Shown piece after piece: positions 37,074-45,617 of a stretch of 64,000 nucleotides of DNA (position 1 is the first letter of the stretch; every line of letters starts with the position of its first letter). The stretch is taken from assembly GCA_937951615.1 (NCBI GenBank), contig CALFBH010000043.1:1-64000 (forward strand), written 5' to 3'. The notes beneath the pieces were generated by a model, which did no database searches, had not been told where the DNA came from, and was given only the letters and a program-made list of their open reading frames with translations. The position numbers and the translations under genes are program-made. The stretch is from an uncultured Saprospiraceae bacterium (lineage in GTDB: Bacteria; Bacteroidota; Bacteroidia; Chitinophagales; Saprospiraceae).

Positions 37074-38462
37074 ATGCAATTGAGTAAAATACCAAAAAGC
37101 AAATTAATCTTGTTTACTGTTTCCATCGTCGTATTGATGCTGGGGCAATTAGGTAATTTTTGGCGTACAGTACCTACTGCTAAATTTGAAAGTGGTTTGA
37201 CTCCATTGTGTGATGGCTTCGTCTTCGGTAAAATCGCTTATGCCGAACAATTTGGACTGTTCAAAAACATTGGACTGATGCTCCAGGTCACCTCTCCCCT
37301 AAAGCCAAAAGAAATGTCCGAAGAGCAGAAACTGGAGTTTCGTATGGATCGTACGCTTTATAGCAGAGGGGCGTTTTTTGATGAGATGGAGATTGTTAAC
37401 TATAATCCTTACCTGACAAAAACGGCATTACACGTTTTCTTTTACAGTGCTATTGACCAAATATTTAATCCGTCTCCAAAAACGCTACTGAGTTTTTTAT
37501 ATGCCCAAAAAGCACTCCTGTTTTCTATTATACTGACCTTTATAATCTTTTGGGTATATAAGACCTCCAATATCTATGCAGCAGTTCTCATGTTGTTCTC
37601 CTTTACTTTTTCTCCCATTATTACCCTAATGGGAAAAAGTCTTTATTTTACACCTTATACTTTTTTCCTTCCTTTCCTCGCAGCCTGCGTTTTACTCCAC
37701 ATGGATTATAAGGGCAGGATAAAATTCAGTACAAAACATTATCTTATCGTCGCTGGCGCATTTTTGTTTAATATGTTGTTTCAATCCTTTGAATTTATTT
37801 CTACCAAAGGATTAATGGCTGTAAGCCCCTTTATTTTTTACGGCATTTTGAAAGGGGATTATATGGAAATGATTAAAAGAACTTTTAAAGCCGGATTATT
37901 CTATGGAGGAGCTATCTTTATCGGATTATTTTTTTTACTGCTTCAAATAAAAACAGTGAAAGGCAACTGGGCAGCCGCAACAGAACACATTGCTTTTAGT
38001 TATTCAAAAAGAGCTTCAGGGGGATTAAAAGCAGAAAAAAGAATTAATAAAAAGGTGCTGGAAAGTACAAAAGTCAGTCGAGTCGAAATTTTGAATATCT
38101 ATTTTAATGAAGCAGCACACGCAATTAATATAGGAAAAAAAGAGAAATTTACCCGATATAAGTATGTATTTTGGCTCTATCTTATTAGCGGCATATTGCT
38201 GCTCTTTTTCCAAAGAAAAATACCCGAAATTGTCGATAAAAACATGGTACGTGCATTAATTCTAGGTACTTTATTTGCCATGCTCGCTCCTTTATCCTGG
38301 CACATTATTTTTAGAGGGCATTCCTATATCCATACTCACTTTAATACCTTGTTGTGGTTCATGCCCTTTATGATTTTTGGCTGGATGCTTGTCGGATATA
38401 CTATCGAACTCGGTGTGAAATACTTTAAACAGAATCTGGATTCACCCGCTGAAATTGCCTAA
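37074..38462 (+). CDS. Polytopic membrane protein of unknown family (GT-C-like topology)
   Basis: I do not recognise the family. This 462-aa protein has about ten hydrophobic segments with a first extracytoplasmic loop holding charged and aromatic residues (WRTVPTAKFESGLTPLCDGF and FRMDRTLY). This is the topology of GT-C glycosyltransferases or O-antigen polymerases/ligases. Its place between cytoplasmic glycan enzymes and an SGNH-like protein 5 nt downstream fits a polymerase, ligase or polyprenyl-sugar-dependent transferase. No other flippase or polymerase candidate is present in the window. Confidence 0.8.
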   Translation: MQLSKIPKSKLILFTVSIVVLMLGQLGNFWRTVPTAKFESGLTPLCDGFVFGKIAYAEQFGLFKNIGLMLQVTSPLKPKEMSEEQKLEFRMDRTLYSRGAFFDEMEIVNYNPYLTKTALHVFFYSAIDQIFNPSPKTLLSFLYAQKALLFSIILTFIIFWVYKTSNIYAAVLMLFSFTFSPIITLMGKSLYFTPYTFFLPFLAACVLLHMDYKGRIKFSTKHYLIVAGAFLFNMLFQSFEFISTKGLMAVSPFIFYGILKGDYMEMIKRTFKAGLFYGGAIFIGLFFLLLQIKTVKGNWAAATEHIAFSYSKRASGGLKAEKRINKKVLESTKVSRVEILNIYFNEAAHAINIGKKEKFTRYKYVFWLYLISGILLLFFQRKIPEIVDKNMVRALILGTLFAMLAPLSWHIIFRGHSYIHTHFNTLLWFMPFMIFGWMLVGYTIELGVKYFKQNLDSPAEIA

Positions 38463-38467
38463 ATACG

Positions 38468-39454
38468 ATGAAAAAATTTCTTACAAAAATTTCTTTGGGC
38501 ATATTAACTTATATCGTACTCATGTACCTTGTACGGTTATTATTGCTACCTGCCTACTTGGGTAATGAGCAATTTCTTCGTAAAATGTTTTATTATGATA
38601 AAGCATCGCACAATATAAATACCGTATTCATCGGCAACAGCCTTATTAATCGCCACGTAGTACCTGCTGTTTTTGATACCCATAGCGATTTAAAGACCTA
38701 CTCTTACAACATTGCGGCAGATGCTAGTAATATGATGGAGTGCAGTTATTTATTAGAGAATTTTTTGGGTAAGTACGATGTAGATAGGGTATTTATGTTG
38801 GTCAATCATTCCTTAGAAATCAGAGAACGCAATTTGCATACATTACGATTGGTGTATTACCACGATTTGAAGCGATTGCGATTCAGTTTGAAATATGCAG
38901 CTAATACCCAACAAATCAAATACCACCTCGCGTCGTTCATGGAGAATCAACTTTCCATGTTTCGCCTCAAAGCATTGGTGAATTACAAACAAACCATAAA
39001 AACAACGCCGTCGAATATGATAACAAGCAGAGGGTTTGTTGCTATGGATGAGGAAGACTTCAAAGGACGACCACAAGCTCCCAGTTATGCCAAAAACAAA
39101 GAGAAATTTTCGAAGGATTTAAAAAAAGCCAAAAGAATAAAAGATTACAGTAATTATGACTTGACCTCAAGAGACCTCGCCATTATTGAGGAATGTAATA
39201 GACTGAAAAAACTAACGGAAGCAAAAGGTACGGAACTGTATTTTATCTTTCTGCCCAATAGTCCAGGTTATTACACCTATAATTTAGACAATAGTGTCTA
39301 TCTGGGAGACGGAAATGAGTTTCCCGAATTTTTTGAGTTTGAAAACCGTTTTAATAGAGGCCATTTGAATCGTAATGGGGCTGAAATATTCTCCACCCGA
39401 TTAGCAGAGTCATTCAACCAAGTACTTGGCGAGGCTCGTGATAAAATGGATTAA
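38468..39454 (+). CDS. Membrane-anchored SGNH-like protein, copy 2
   Basis: This 328-aa protein has one N-terminal membrane segment (about 8-28) and an outer domain with VFIGNSLINRHVVPAVFD (G-x-S nucleophile block) and RGHLNRNGAEIFSTRLAES (His block). It is a clear homologue of the MBOAT partner at 21426-22337, sharing the block of basic residues after RNLxTxR and the YHLASFMENQ motif. Its likely partner is the MBOAT at 40307-41755, which is close by but convergent. Acyl transfer to the glycan is inferred. Confidence 0.8.
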   Translation: MKKFLTKISLGILTYIVLMYLVRLLLLPAYLGNEQFLRKMFYYDKASHNINTVFIGNSLINRHVVPAVFDTHSDLKTYSYNIAADASNMMECSYLLENFLGKYDVDRVFMLVNHSLEIRERNLHTLRLVYYHDLKRLRFSLKYAANTQQIKYHLASFMENQLSMFRLKALVNYKQTIKTTPSNMITSRGFVAMDEEDFKGRPQAPSYAKNKEKFSKDLKKAKRIKDYSNYDLTSRDLAIIEECNRLKKLTEAKGTELYFIFLPNSPGYYTYNLDNSVYLGDGNEFPEFFEFENRFNRGHLNRNGAEIFSTRLAESFNQVLGEARDKMD

Positions 39455-39518
39455 CTATTTGGACTTTGGAAATTAGATAAAGCCTTGATTTGAACGAGAG
39501 ATGAAAAATTACACTACA

Positions 39519-40118
39519 ATGAAAAAAATATTATATTTATTTTTGGTTATTTTCACACTTGCTTTGTTTGCCGTAAGTTGTCAGAGTGATAAACAAAATA
39601 CTCCGTCAGAACTAAGGCAAAACCAACTGAAGAAAGCCAATCAGAAGAAAAAACAAAAAAATCAAAGAAAAGCCAAGCAAAAGAAGACGAATCAACAAAA
39701 AAAGGCTAAACCCGCAGGACTCCCGCTTATCAGCCAATTACAAAAATCGGAAAAACAAACACATGCGTTTATCAAACGCATAAATGATAAAAATCCTGTA
39801 ATAGATAAGCCACCTTTTCGTCTTACAGAAAATACAATAACTATAAAAGGTATGGCAATAGATAAGCCGCGAAGAACTGCTGCCGCAGGTGTTTATGTAA
39901 AAATAGGCGACCAATTTTTTAAGACCGACTACGGACAGTCTCAAAGAGCTTATGCAGAGCGGGCAAAGAACCCGAAATACCTCAAATCAGCTTTTACGGT
40001 GACTATCCCAAAGCATAAAATCAAGCAAGGAGATTATGATGTAAGCCTATGTGTAGTCTCTAGTGACAAAAAAAAATACTACGAAACAGCAAAGAAAGTG
40101 AAAGTAGAGATAAGATGA
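39519..40118 (+). CDS. Lipoprotein with a GVYI-type module, paralogue 2
   Basis: This protein is about 199 aa from the ATG at 39519; I prefer it over 39501 because the signal then starts MKKILYLF. The lipobox is FAVSC, followed by an extremely Lys/Gln-rich linker and a module (IKGMAIDKPRRTAAAGVYVK, YGQS, SAFTVTIPKHKIKQGDYDVS, KKYYE) homologous to the one at 24112-24642 and to the C-terminus of the sulfotransferase at 29298. It is the last gene of the + strand run and may act on the exported glycan at the membrane. Confidence 0.82.
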   Translation: MKKILYLFLVIFTLALFAVSCQSDKQNTPSELRQNQLKKANQKKKQKNQRKAKQKKTNQQKKAKPAGLPLISQLQKSEKQTHAFIKRINDKNPVIDKPPFRLTENTITIKGMAIDKPRRTAAAGVYVKIGDQFFKTDYGQSQRAYAERAKNPKYLKSAFTVTIPKHKIKQGDYDVSLCVVSSDKKKYYETAKKVKVEIR

Positions 40119-40140
40119 TTTTTCACGGTCAGTAGTTCAT

Positions 40141-40216
40141 AGGGTTTATGAAAAGTTTACACCGTTTGATAAAGACGTATTTTGCTTCGCAAAATAATCA
40201 CTATTGCATAAACCCT
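40141..40216. repeat. Nested palindrome between convergent genes
   Basis: AGGGTTTATG (40141-40150) pairs with CATAAACCCT (40207-40216), and inside it TATTTTGC-TTC-GCAAAATA (40178-40196) is a perfect 8-bp hairpin. It may stop transcription from both sides. The inner hairpin recurs near 56021. Confidence 0.6.
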
Positions 40217-40306
40217 GTAAACACTATAAACTCCTTTGACCAGCCTTGATAAAAAGTTGGGGTACAATATTCAACTTGGGTTAGGAAGCGAATTACGTTC
40301 CTAAGT

Positions 40307-41755
40307 TTAAAATTGAAAATAAACAAAACTTTTCTGTCCGTGAAAATACTCAAATATTAACACACACAACATTATGTAGATTCCATACCGAAGCACAATA
40401 TTTGAAGGAACATGCCCCAAGCCATGTAGTTGGCGACGATTTATCCATTCAACAATAAATAAAAAGAGGATTGAAAAGATGATTATGTATAACTGAGGAG
40501 AATTAAGATTAACGGCATCAAGGACTTCATATATCTTTTTACCGGATGATGCAAAGATATTTTTAAAATAGATGAAAGCATCGCTTATCGTTGCCGAACG
40601 GAAAAATATACACCCGATTAACCACACTAAAATGGTTGCGAGCCAGCCACTAAATCGGATAAATGACTGCCCCGTTTTTTTGGTCAATTGCCGCCTTTGT
40701 TTTTGTGTAATATACTCAAATGTCACCACCAATCCGTGCCACAGACCAAAGCAAACAAAAGTCCAGTTTGCGCCGTGCCACAGCCCTATCAAGGTAAAAG
40801 TAATCACCAAAGCCAGCAAAATAGCGCGACGTTTCAGCTTTTTAAGGCTTGAAGATACGGGCAGAAAAATGTATTCATTTGCCCAGGTAGAGAGCGTGAT
40901 ATGCCAACGTCGCCAGAGGGTAGTCGTAGATACCGCAAAGTAAGGCGTGGAGAAATTTTGTGTCAAATTGAAACCAAATAATCGTGCCGTACCAATGGCA
41001 ATATCCGAATATCCCGAAAAATCGGCATACAACTGAAGTGCAAACAGTATGACTCCCAATATCAAAACTCCACCACCATAATCCGCATGATTAGCAAAAA
41101 TCTGGTCAACAAGAAGGGCGCAATTATCAGCGATAACAACCTTTTTGAAGAAGCCCCAAAGTATCTGCCGAAACCCGTCTATACCTTTTGCATAATCAAA
41201 CTTTCTGGCTACATGAAACTGTGGTAACAGGTCTTTGGCGCGTTCAATCGGTCCAGCTACGAGCTGTGGAAAAAAGGCAACATAGGCGAAAAAATCAATC
41301 ATTTTATCGGTCGGTTTCAATTTGCCCCGATAAATGTCAATCGTATAACTCAAGGTCTGAAAAGTATAAAAACTGATCCCAACCGGAAGGATGACATTCA
41401 ACGTGGTCATAGACGTTTCCAAACCGAAAAAACCGAGTAAATCATTGAACTCAGTAGCAAAGAAATTATAATATTTGAAAATCCCCAGCAAACCCAAATT
41501 GACCAACAAGCTGATGTACAAAAAGCGTTTGCGACTTGTTTTGTTCTCTGAACGGTGAATCCATTGACCTACATAATAATCTGTAAACGAACTGATTATG
41601 ATTAAAGACAGAAAACGCCAATCCCAACACGAGTAAAAAAAGTAACTCAATGCAAGCAATAGTACATTCTGTACCTTATATTTGTCGGAAAGTGACCAAT
41701 ACATGGCAAAAGCCACGGGTAAAAACAATAAATATTCTAAAGAATTAAATAGCAT
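40307..41755 (-). CDS. MBOAT family O-acyltransferase (AlgI/DltB-like), copy 2
   Basis: This 482-aa polytopic protein is a paralogue of the MBOAT at 19969-21423. It keeps WRRWHITLSTWANEYIFLPV (His285) and LIGLWHGANWTF (His327, presumed catalytic), the N-terminal LFNSLEYLLFLPVAFAMYW and LPVGISFYTFQTLSY. It converges on the end of the glycan run, next to an SGNH-like protein, and diverges from an acyl carrier protein gene 183 bp away. That neighbour may supply its acyl donor (inferred). Confidence 0.93.
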   Translation of the reverse strand: MLFNSLEYLLFLPVAFAMYWSLSDKYKVQNVLLLALSYFFYSCWDWRFLSLIIISSFTDYYVGQWIHRSENKTSRKRFLYISLLVNLGLLGIFKYYNFFATEFNDLLGFFGLETSMTTLNVILPVGISFYTFQTLSYTIDIYRGKLKPTDKMIDFFAYVAFFPQLVAGPIERAKDLLPQFHVARKFDYAKGIDGFRQILWGFFKKVVIADNCALLVDQIFANHADYGGGVLILGVILFALQLYADFSGYSDIAIGTARLFGFNLTQNFSTPYFAVSTTTLWRRWHITLSTWANEYIFLPVSSSLKKLKRRAILLALVITFTLIGLWHGANWTFVCFGLWHGLVVTFEYITQKQRRQLTKKTGQSFIRFSGWLATILVWLIGCIFFRSATISDAFIYFKNIFASSGKKIYEVLDAVNLNSPQLYIIIFSILFLFIVEWINRRQLHGLGHVPSNIVLRYGIYIMLCVLIFEYFHGQKSFVYFQF

Positions 41756-41938
41756 CTGTTTAGCAAAAATAGCGTCAAAAAACGGTGTAAGATAAGGGAA
41801 TTTAGTTGATTAGTTACGCTAATCTTTAATGAATTTTTGTACATCTCGCCTGTCATTTTTAAAATGTCCGACGAGTTGGTTTTTCAAAGAATCACACATT
41901 ATTAAAATATTAAGTATCATTAACTGCTCGACCGAAAC

Positions 41939-42163
41939 ATGGATAAATTAACAACAATTATTAATACGATATTGACGAATATCGGTTTGGATGCCATAAA
42001 GGAACTTCGTCCGGAGATGGATTTGCGAGATGACTTGCAGATAGATTCGATATCATTTGCCGAACTCCTCGTACATATTGATGAAGAGTTTGGAATTGAT
42101 GTCAACAAAGAAGGACAAATCAACACTATTGGAGACATCCAGAAACAATTGGGCTTAAATTAA
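41939..42163 (+). CDS. Acyl carrier protein
   Basis: This 74-aa protein has the four-helix ACP layout with the phosphopantetheine site DSIS (Ser37) at the start of helix 2, followed by FAELLVHIDEEFGIDV. It is not in a fatty-acid synthesis context, so it is probably a dedicated ACP for the acyl group used by the glycan locus. It is followed after 76 bp by a hot-dog-like protein and a GT2. Confidence 0.9.
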   Translation: MDKLTTIINTILTNIGLDAIKELRPEMDLRDDLQIDSISFAELLVHIDEEFGIDVNKEGQINTIGDIQKQLGLN

Positions 42164-42166
42164 TGA

Positions 42167-42212
42167 TAGTCGATAATCCATAGAACTCGCGTTTACCTAT
42201 GGACATCGACTA
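42167..42212. repeat. Inverted repeat TAGTCGAT-TCCATAG
   Basis: TAGTCGATAATCCATAG (42167-42183) pairs imperfectly with CTATGGACATCGACTA (42197-42212). A close copy of the motif occurs at 45329-45345. Confidence 0.5.
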
Positions 42213-42239
42213 CGGAATGTCAATAATCAACTATCAAAT

Positions 42240-43133
42240 ATGGACGATCAACTATCGACTTACCAAGGGCCAGCTACATCAACATTCGTTATCAATATGC
42301 CTCAAATGGCAATTGAAGCCCTGTCGGAAAACTGGCTTTTCAAAGAGTTGGGCAATCTGCACTGGGAAATGATTTGCGAGGGCTTGCAAACCAAGTCTTT
42401 TGACCTCAAAAACGATACAGGTAACCGCTTGTATGCTACCTTTGTACGCATACGAATACAGTGCGAGGAGTCGCTCAAATCCTTTAAAGAAAACGATACA
42501 GTGGAGATGTCGGGCAAAATAAATCGTTTTGGTAATAGTATGTATTTTAGCGATATATCGTTCCAGGCAACAACCGGAAAGGTGAAAGCCGAACTGATGA
42601 CGACCTTCTCCATTCGTGATGCGGTGGACAATACCCGCCTTGCCAAAAGTGAACCCGACGGATTGGTGAATAATATCGAAAAAGCCAAGTTATTTCCCAC
42701 CTTTGGTAATGAATATCGTTTGGTGAAAAAGCAGGTATTGAAGGAGTTAAAATGTGGTGATTGGGTGTTCGAGATTAAAGATGAAGTATTGTTTGAGACA
42801 CAGTATGAGCTGAATCCGTATTACGATTTGAATGGTGTAAACTTGCTGTACTTTGCGGCTTATCCTATCATTAACGATGTCTGTGAAGCGCGGTATTTTA
42901 ATCAAAAAAATTTCGAAGAACGCTACGAACAAACTTACTATACAGCTTATAAAGATGTACTGTACTATGCTAATTGCAATCTCAATGATGCCATTATTTA
43001 TCAATTGAATGATTGCCGAATCCTCGACGATAACTATCATATTAGTAGTACATTACGCCGAAAAAGTGATAACGAAATTATTGCCAGAATATTTACAGTA
43101 AAACATAGTTTGAGTAAAGTTCAAAGTGCGTAA
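42240..43133 (+). CDS. LnmK/Pnap_2097-like double hot-dog protein (putative)
   Basis: This 297-aa protein has no signal or membrane segment. Its layout (an N-terminal [21 protein letters not shown] region, central [19 protein letters not shown], and [13 protein letters not shown] near residue 220) resembles the hot-dog proteins related to the polyketide enzyme LnmK, which act on ACP-bound acyl groups. The ACP gene directly upstream supports this. The first codons overlap an intergenic repeat-like stretch, so the true start may be the Met at residue 20 (42297). The family call is from memory of motif style and is moderate. Confidence 0.7.
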   Translation: MDDQLSTYQGPATSTFVINMPQMAIEALSENWLFKELGNLHWEMICEGLQTKSFDLKNDTGNRLYATFVRIRIQCEESLKSFKENDTVEMSGKINRFGNSMYFSDISFQATTGKVKAELMTTFSIRDAVDNTRLAKSEPDGLVNNIEKAKLFPTFGNEYRLVKKQVLKELKCGDWVFEIKDEVLFETQYELNPYYDLNGVNLLYFAAYPIINDVCEARYFNQKNFEERYEQTYYTAYKDVLYYANCNLNDAIIYQLNDCRILDDNYHISSTLRRKSDNEIIARIFTVKHSLSKVQSA

Positions 43134-43134
43134 A

Positions 43135-43854
43135 ATGCAAATCAAAAAATTATCCATCATCATACCTGTTTATAACGAAGCAAGAACAATTCACAGAATA
43201 CTAGATAAAGTGAGAGCCGTGGATTTGTTGGGCGGAATTGAAAAAGAAGTGATACTGGTGAATGATGCTTCCACAGATGAATCAGAAACAGTGATTCAGC
43301 AATACATCAATGGGCAGACTGACACATCGATGCAATTGCACAGCCATGAAAAAAATCAGGGCAAAGGCGCGGCACTACACACAGGTATTAGCCTAGCAAC
43401 TGGCGATTATCTGATTATTCAGGATGCTGATTTGGAATACGACCCGAATGAATACAATAAACTTTTACAACCTGTTCTCGATGGTTTTGCTGATGTGGTC
43501 TATGGTTCCCGGTTTATGGGCGGACAACCACATCGGATATTATTTTTCTGGCATTCTATCGGCAATAAATTCCTGACCTTTCTGTCCAATATGTTTACCA
43601 ACCTCAACCTCACGGACATGGAAACCTGCTATAAGCTGTTCAATAGAGAAATTATACAAGATTTAAAACTAAAAGAAAAACGTTTCGGATTTGAGCCGGA
43701 AGTTACCGCAAAAATTGCCCGCGTACCCAAAATTCGGATTTACGAAGTCGGCATTTCCTATTACGGACGTACCTACGAAGAAGGCAAAAAAATCAACTGG
43801 AAAGATGGGTTCCGCGCAATCTACTGTATCCTAAGGTATAATCTTTTTAAATGA
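43135..43854 (+). CDS. GT2 glycosyltransferase (polyprenyl-phosphate sugar synthase-like)
   Basis: This ~239-aa protein has a full GT-A domain: [41 protein letters not shown] (DxD) and VYGSRFMGG, and no membrane segments, like dolichol/undecaprenyl-phosphate mannosyltransferases. I chose the ATG at 43135 over a GTG at 43126; either lies within a few bases of the upstream stop, so translation is coupled. It closes the ACP - hot-dog - GT2 mini-operon. Confidence 0.92.
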   Translation: MQIKKLSIIIPVYNEARTIHRILDKVRAVDLLGGIEKEVILVNDASTDESETVIQQYINGQTDTSMQLHSHEKNQGKGAALHTGISLATGDYLIIQDADLEYDPNEYNKLLQPVLDGFADVVYGSRFMGGQPHRILFFWHSIGNKFLTFLSNMFTNLNLTDMETCYKLFNREIIQDLKLKEKRFGFEPEVTAKIARVPKIRIYEVGISYYGRTYEEGKKINWKDGFRAIYCILRYNLFK

Positions 43855-43912
43855 ATGGTGAAATGGTAGAATTGTGATATTGTTTTATTTGCAATCATGC
43901 CATCACACAATT

Positions 43913-44668
43913 TTACAATTTTCTAAGTAACTTCCGAGCAGCTTCATAATGATCCGCCCCTTCAGGAATTTTCTCAAAAACAACCTTAGCCTGTTCAACT
44001 TTCTCCAGCTTCAAATAAGTCATCGCAAGATACCAGTCAGCTTCCGAGGCATAAATAGAACCACCATCAGCAATCTGCTGAAAAGTAGCCACAGCCTGTT
44101 CCATTTGCCCTGTATTCAACTGACAATTCCCCAATGCAATATGAATATTAGTCGCTTCAGGATGGCTGGCAAGGTGCTGCTCAAAAGCAGGTAAAGCAGT
44201 GGTGTAATCCTGAGCTTCATAAGCCTGTTCAGCAGTGGTCAGGTCATTGCTTGTGCCACGCTCTGTCAGATTAAGGGCAGTCGGCTGATAATATTGGTCA
44301 AACAAATTTTCCTGCTGCCAGGGCGACAACCACATCAATAATAATATAGCCGCTGCGCTGACGGCAGCTATCACAAAACCTTTTATACGCATATTGGCAA
44401 CCTTGCCTTTTGAGGGCTTATCAGTAGCCTGCGTTGCGGCAGTGCTGTTAAAATATTTTTGATTCAGGGTGTCAAGTGTTGATTTGAGTTCAGCATTTTG
44501 TGTACTGTGCTGATACTTTGCAGCCATGCTTGTTTCTATTTCGCGGTATATGTTCACGACTTCCGCGAAAGCGGTATCTGCCTGTAATTTGGCTTCAAAG
44601 TCACGCAAGTCGTTGCCAGTCAGCGTGCCATTGAGGTAATCCGTTATTTGCTCGTAGTTGTGGACCAT
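43913..44668 (-). CDS. TPR membrane protein, candidate anti-sigma factor
   Basis: This 251-aa protein has an N-terminal ~60-aa segment typical of anti-sigma proteins (ITDYLNGTLTGNDLRDFEAKL), one transmembrane helix (about 107-125, FVIAAVSAAAILLLMWL) and C-terminal tetratricopeptide repeats (EAQDYTTALPAFEQHLASHP, ATNIHIALGNCQLNTGQMEQA). It starts 5 nt after the ECF sigma factor stop. Control of the sigma factor by the membrane-bound N-terminus, with the TPR part sensing periplasmic signals, is inferred from the pairing. Confidence 0.82.
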   Translation of the reverse strand: MVHNYEQITDYLNGTLTGNDLRDFEAKLQADTAFAEVVNIYREIETSMAAKYQHSTQNAELKSTLDTLNQKYFNSTAATQATDKPSKGKVANMRIKGFVIAAVSAAAILLLMWLSPWQQENLFDQYYQPTALNLTERGTSNDLTTAEQAYEAQDYTTALPAFEQHLASHPEATNIHIALGNCQLNTGQMEQAVATFQQIADGGSIYASEADWYLAMTYLKLEKVEQAKVVFEKIPEGADHYEAARKLLRKL

Positions 44669-44673
44669 CTCTA

Positions 44674-45264
44674 CTAATCTTTTAAGTCCTCAAAAATTGA
44701 GGCGGTTTGCACCAGATGAACTAATTTTTTCATGCATTCAGACTTCTTTTTTCGGGCAAACCCGTAAGTCACGCCCATTTCTTCTGCCACTATATTCATC
44801 CCTTTACCCGACCAGGATAATTGCAAAATTTGCCTGCATCTTGCACTGAGTTCTTTTACCTTATCGGTAAAAAGTTTTTCTCGATTTTCCTGTTGTAAAG
44901 TGGATGCTGCAATAGCGAAAGCATCGTCTGCTACACCTTTATATTCATCGTCCTCCAGATTTGTTACCCCCGCTCTTTTATTTTTATTTAAAACATTCAT
45001 CCACTTGGAGTGGCAAATCTTGTAGAGATAGGCTTCAAATGGGCAGGTAAGTATGAAGTCGCCTTTTTGCGCACGGGTACAAATAGCCATTAAAGCGTCT
45101 TGGAAAACATCACCAGCATCCGATTCTGAGCCACTGTTGCGAGTCACCATACGAATAATCTTCCCTGAAAATTTTTTGTAAATCTCCTCAATCAGAGAAC
45201 TATTATTGTGGAGCAAAGCCTGAATGTATTTCTGATCTGTATGTGCCTTTTTGTTATTACTCAT
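44674..45264 (-). CDS. ECF-type RNA polymerase sigma factor
   Basis: This 196-aa protein has sigma region 2 (LIEEIYKKFSGKIIRMVTRN, DAGDVFQDALMAICTRA) and region 4 (LSARCRQILQLSWSGKGM and the helix-turn-helix IVAEEMGVTYGFARKKKSEC). It is followed by a membrane TPR protein that may restrain it. A TATCTTTG -7 element sits just upstream. Its target genes are not evident in the window. Confidence 0.92.
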   Translation of the reverse strand: MSNNKKAHTDQKYIQALLHNNSSLIEEIYKKFSGKIIRMVTRNSGSESDAGDVFQDALMAICTRAQKGDFILTCPFEAYLYKICHSKWMNVLNKNKRAGVTNLEDDEYKGVADDAFAIAASTLQQENREKLFTDKVKELSARCRQILQLSWSGKGMNIVAEEMGVTYGFARKKKSECMKKLVHLVQTASIFEDLKD

Positions 45265-45287
45265 TCAACATGTCCTTTTAATCAGAG

Positions 45288-45295
45288 CAAAGATA
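45288..45295 (-). promoter_or_regulatory. -7 element of the ECF sigma operon
   Basis: CAAAGATA on the + strand reads TATCTTTG on the minus strand, 24 bp before the start codon. No -33 TTG is found at normal spacing. Confidence 0.45.
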
Positions 45296-45491
45296 ATCAA
45301 AAGTAATGGTTATGAGGTCGATAGTCCGTAGTCGATGGTCTATAGGGAAAGTAAGAATAAGGGGAATGTTTTGTTTTTCAATCAGTTTTTCGACTTTACG
45401 TAGTGGGAAATTAGGGTATTGGAGTATTAGCTAAAAACTGATTTTATATTTTTTTCAAAAAGGGGGTAACAATTTAATGGGTATATGGATA

Positions 45492-45542
45492 TATCAGTGA
45501 ACACAGCAAAAAACAGGCTCCAAAAAACACTGATAAGCCTGT
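45492..45542. other. Interlocked inverted repeats (H-type pseudoknot candidate)
   Basis: TATCAGTG (45492-45499) pairs with CACTGATA (45528-45535), and ACAGGCT (45513-45519), inside that loop, pairs with AGCCTGT (45536-45542). The two 3' strands abut exactly. On the minus strand the ACAGGCT/AGCCTGT hairpin is followed by six T, so it might alternatively act as a terminator. Confidence 0.4.
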
Positions 45543-45590
45543 GACCTTACGCAATAAAAACTATGTAATCATCAGTAACCTTGAAAGAAC

Positions 45591-45617
45591 CTATTAAAAC
45601 CAGAGAAACGTTTTTAA
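45591..45617 (+). repeat. 27-bp direct repeat, copy 1
   Basis: The sequence beginning CTATTAAAACCAGAGAAAC recurs at 45821-45847 with one mismatch. Both lie in the same gene-free region. Confidence 0.7.
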
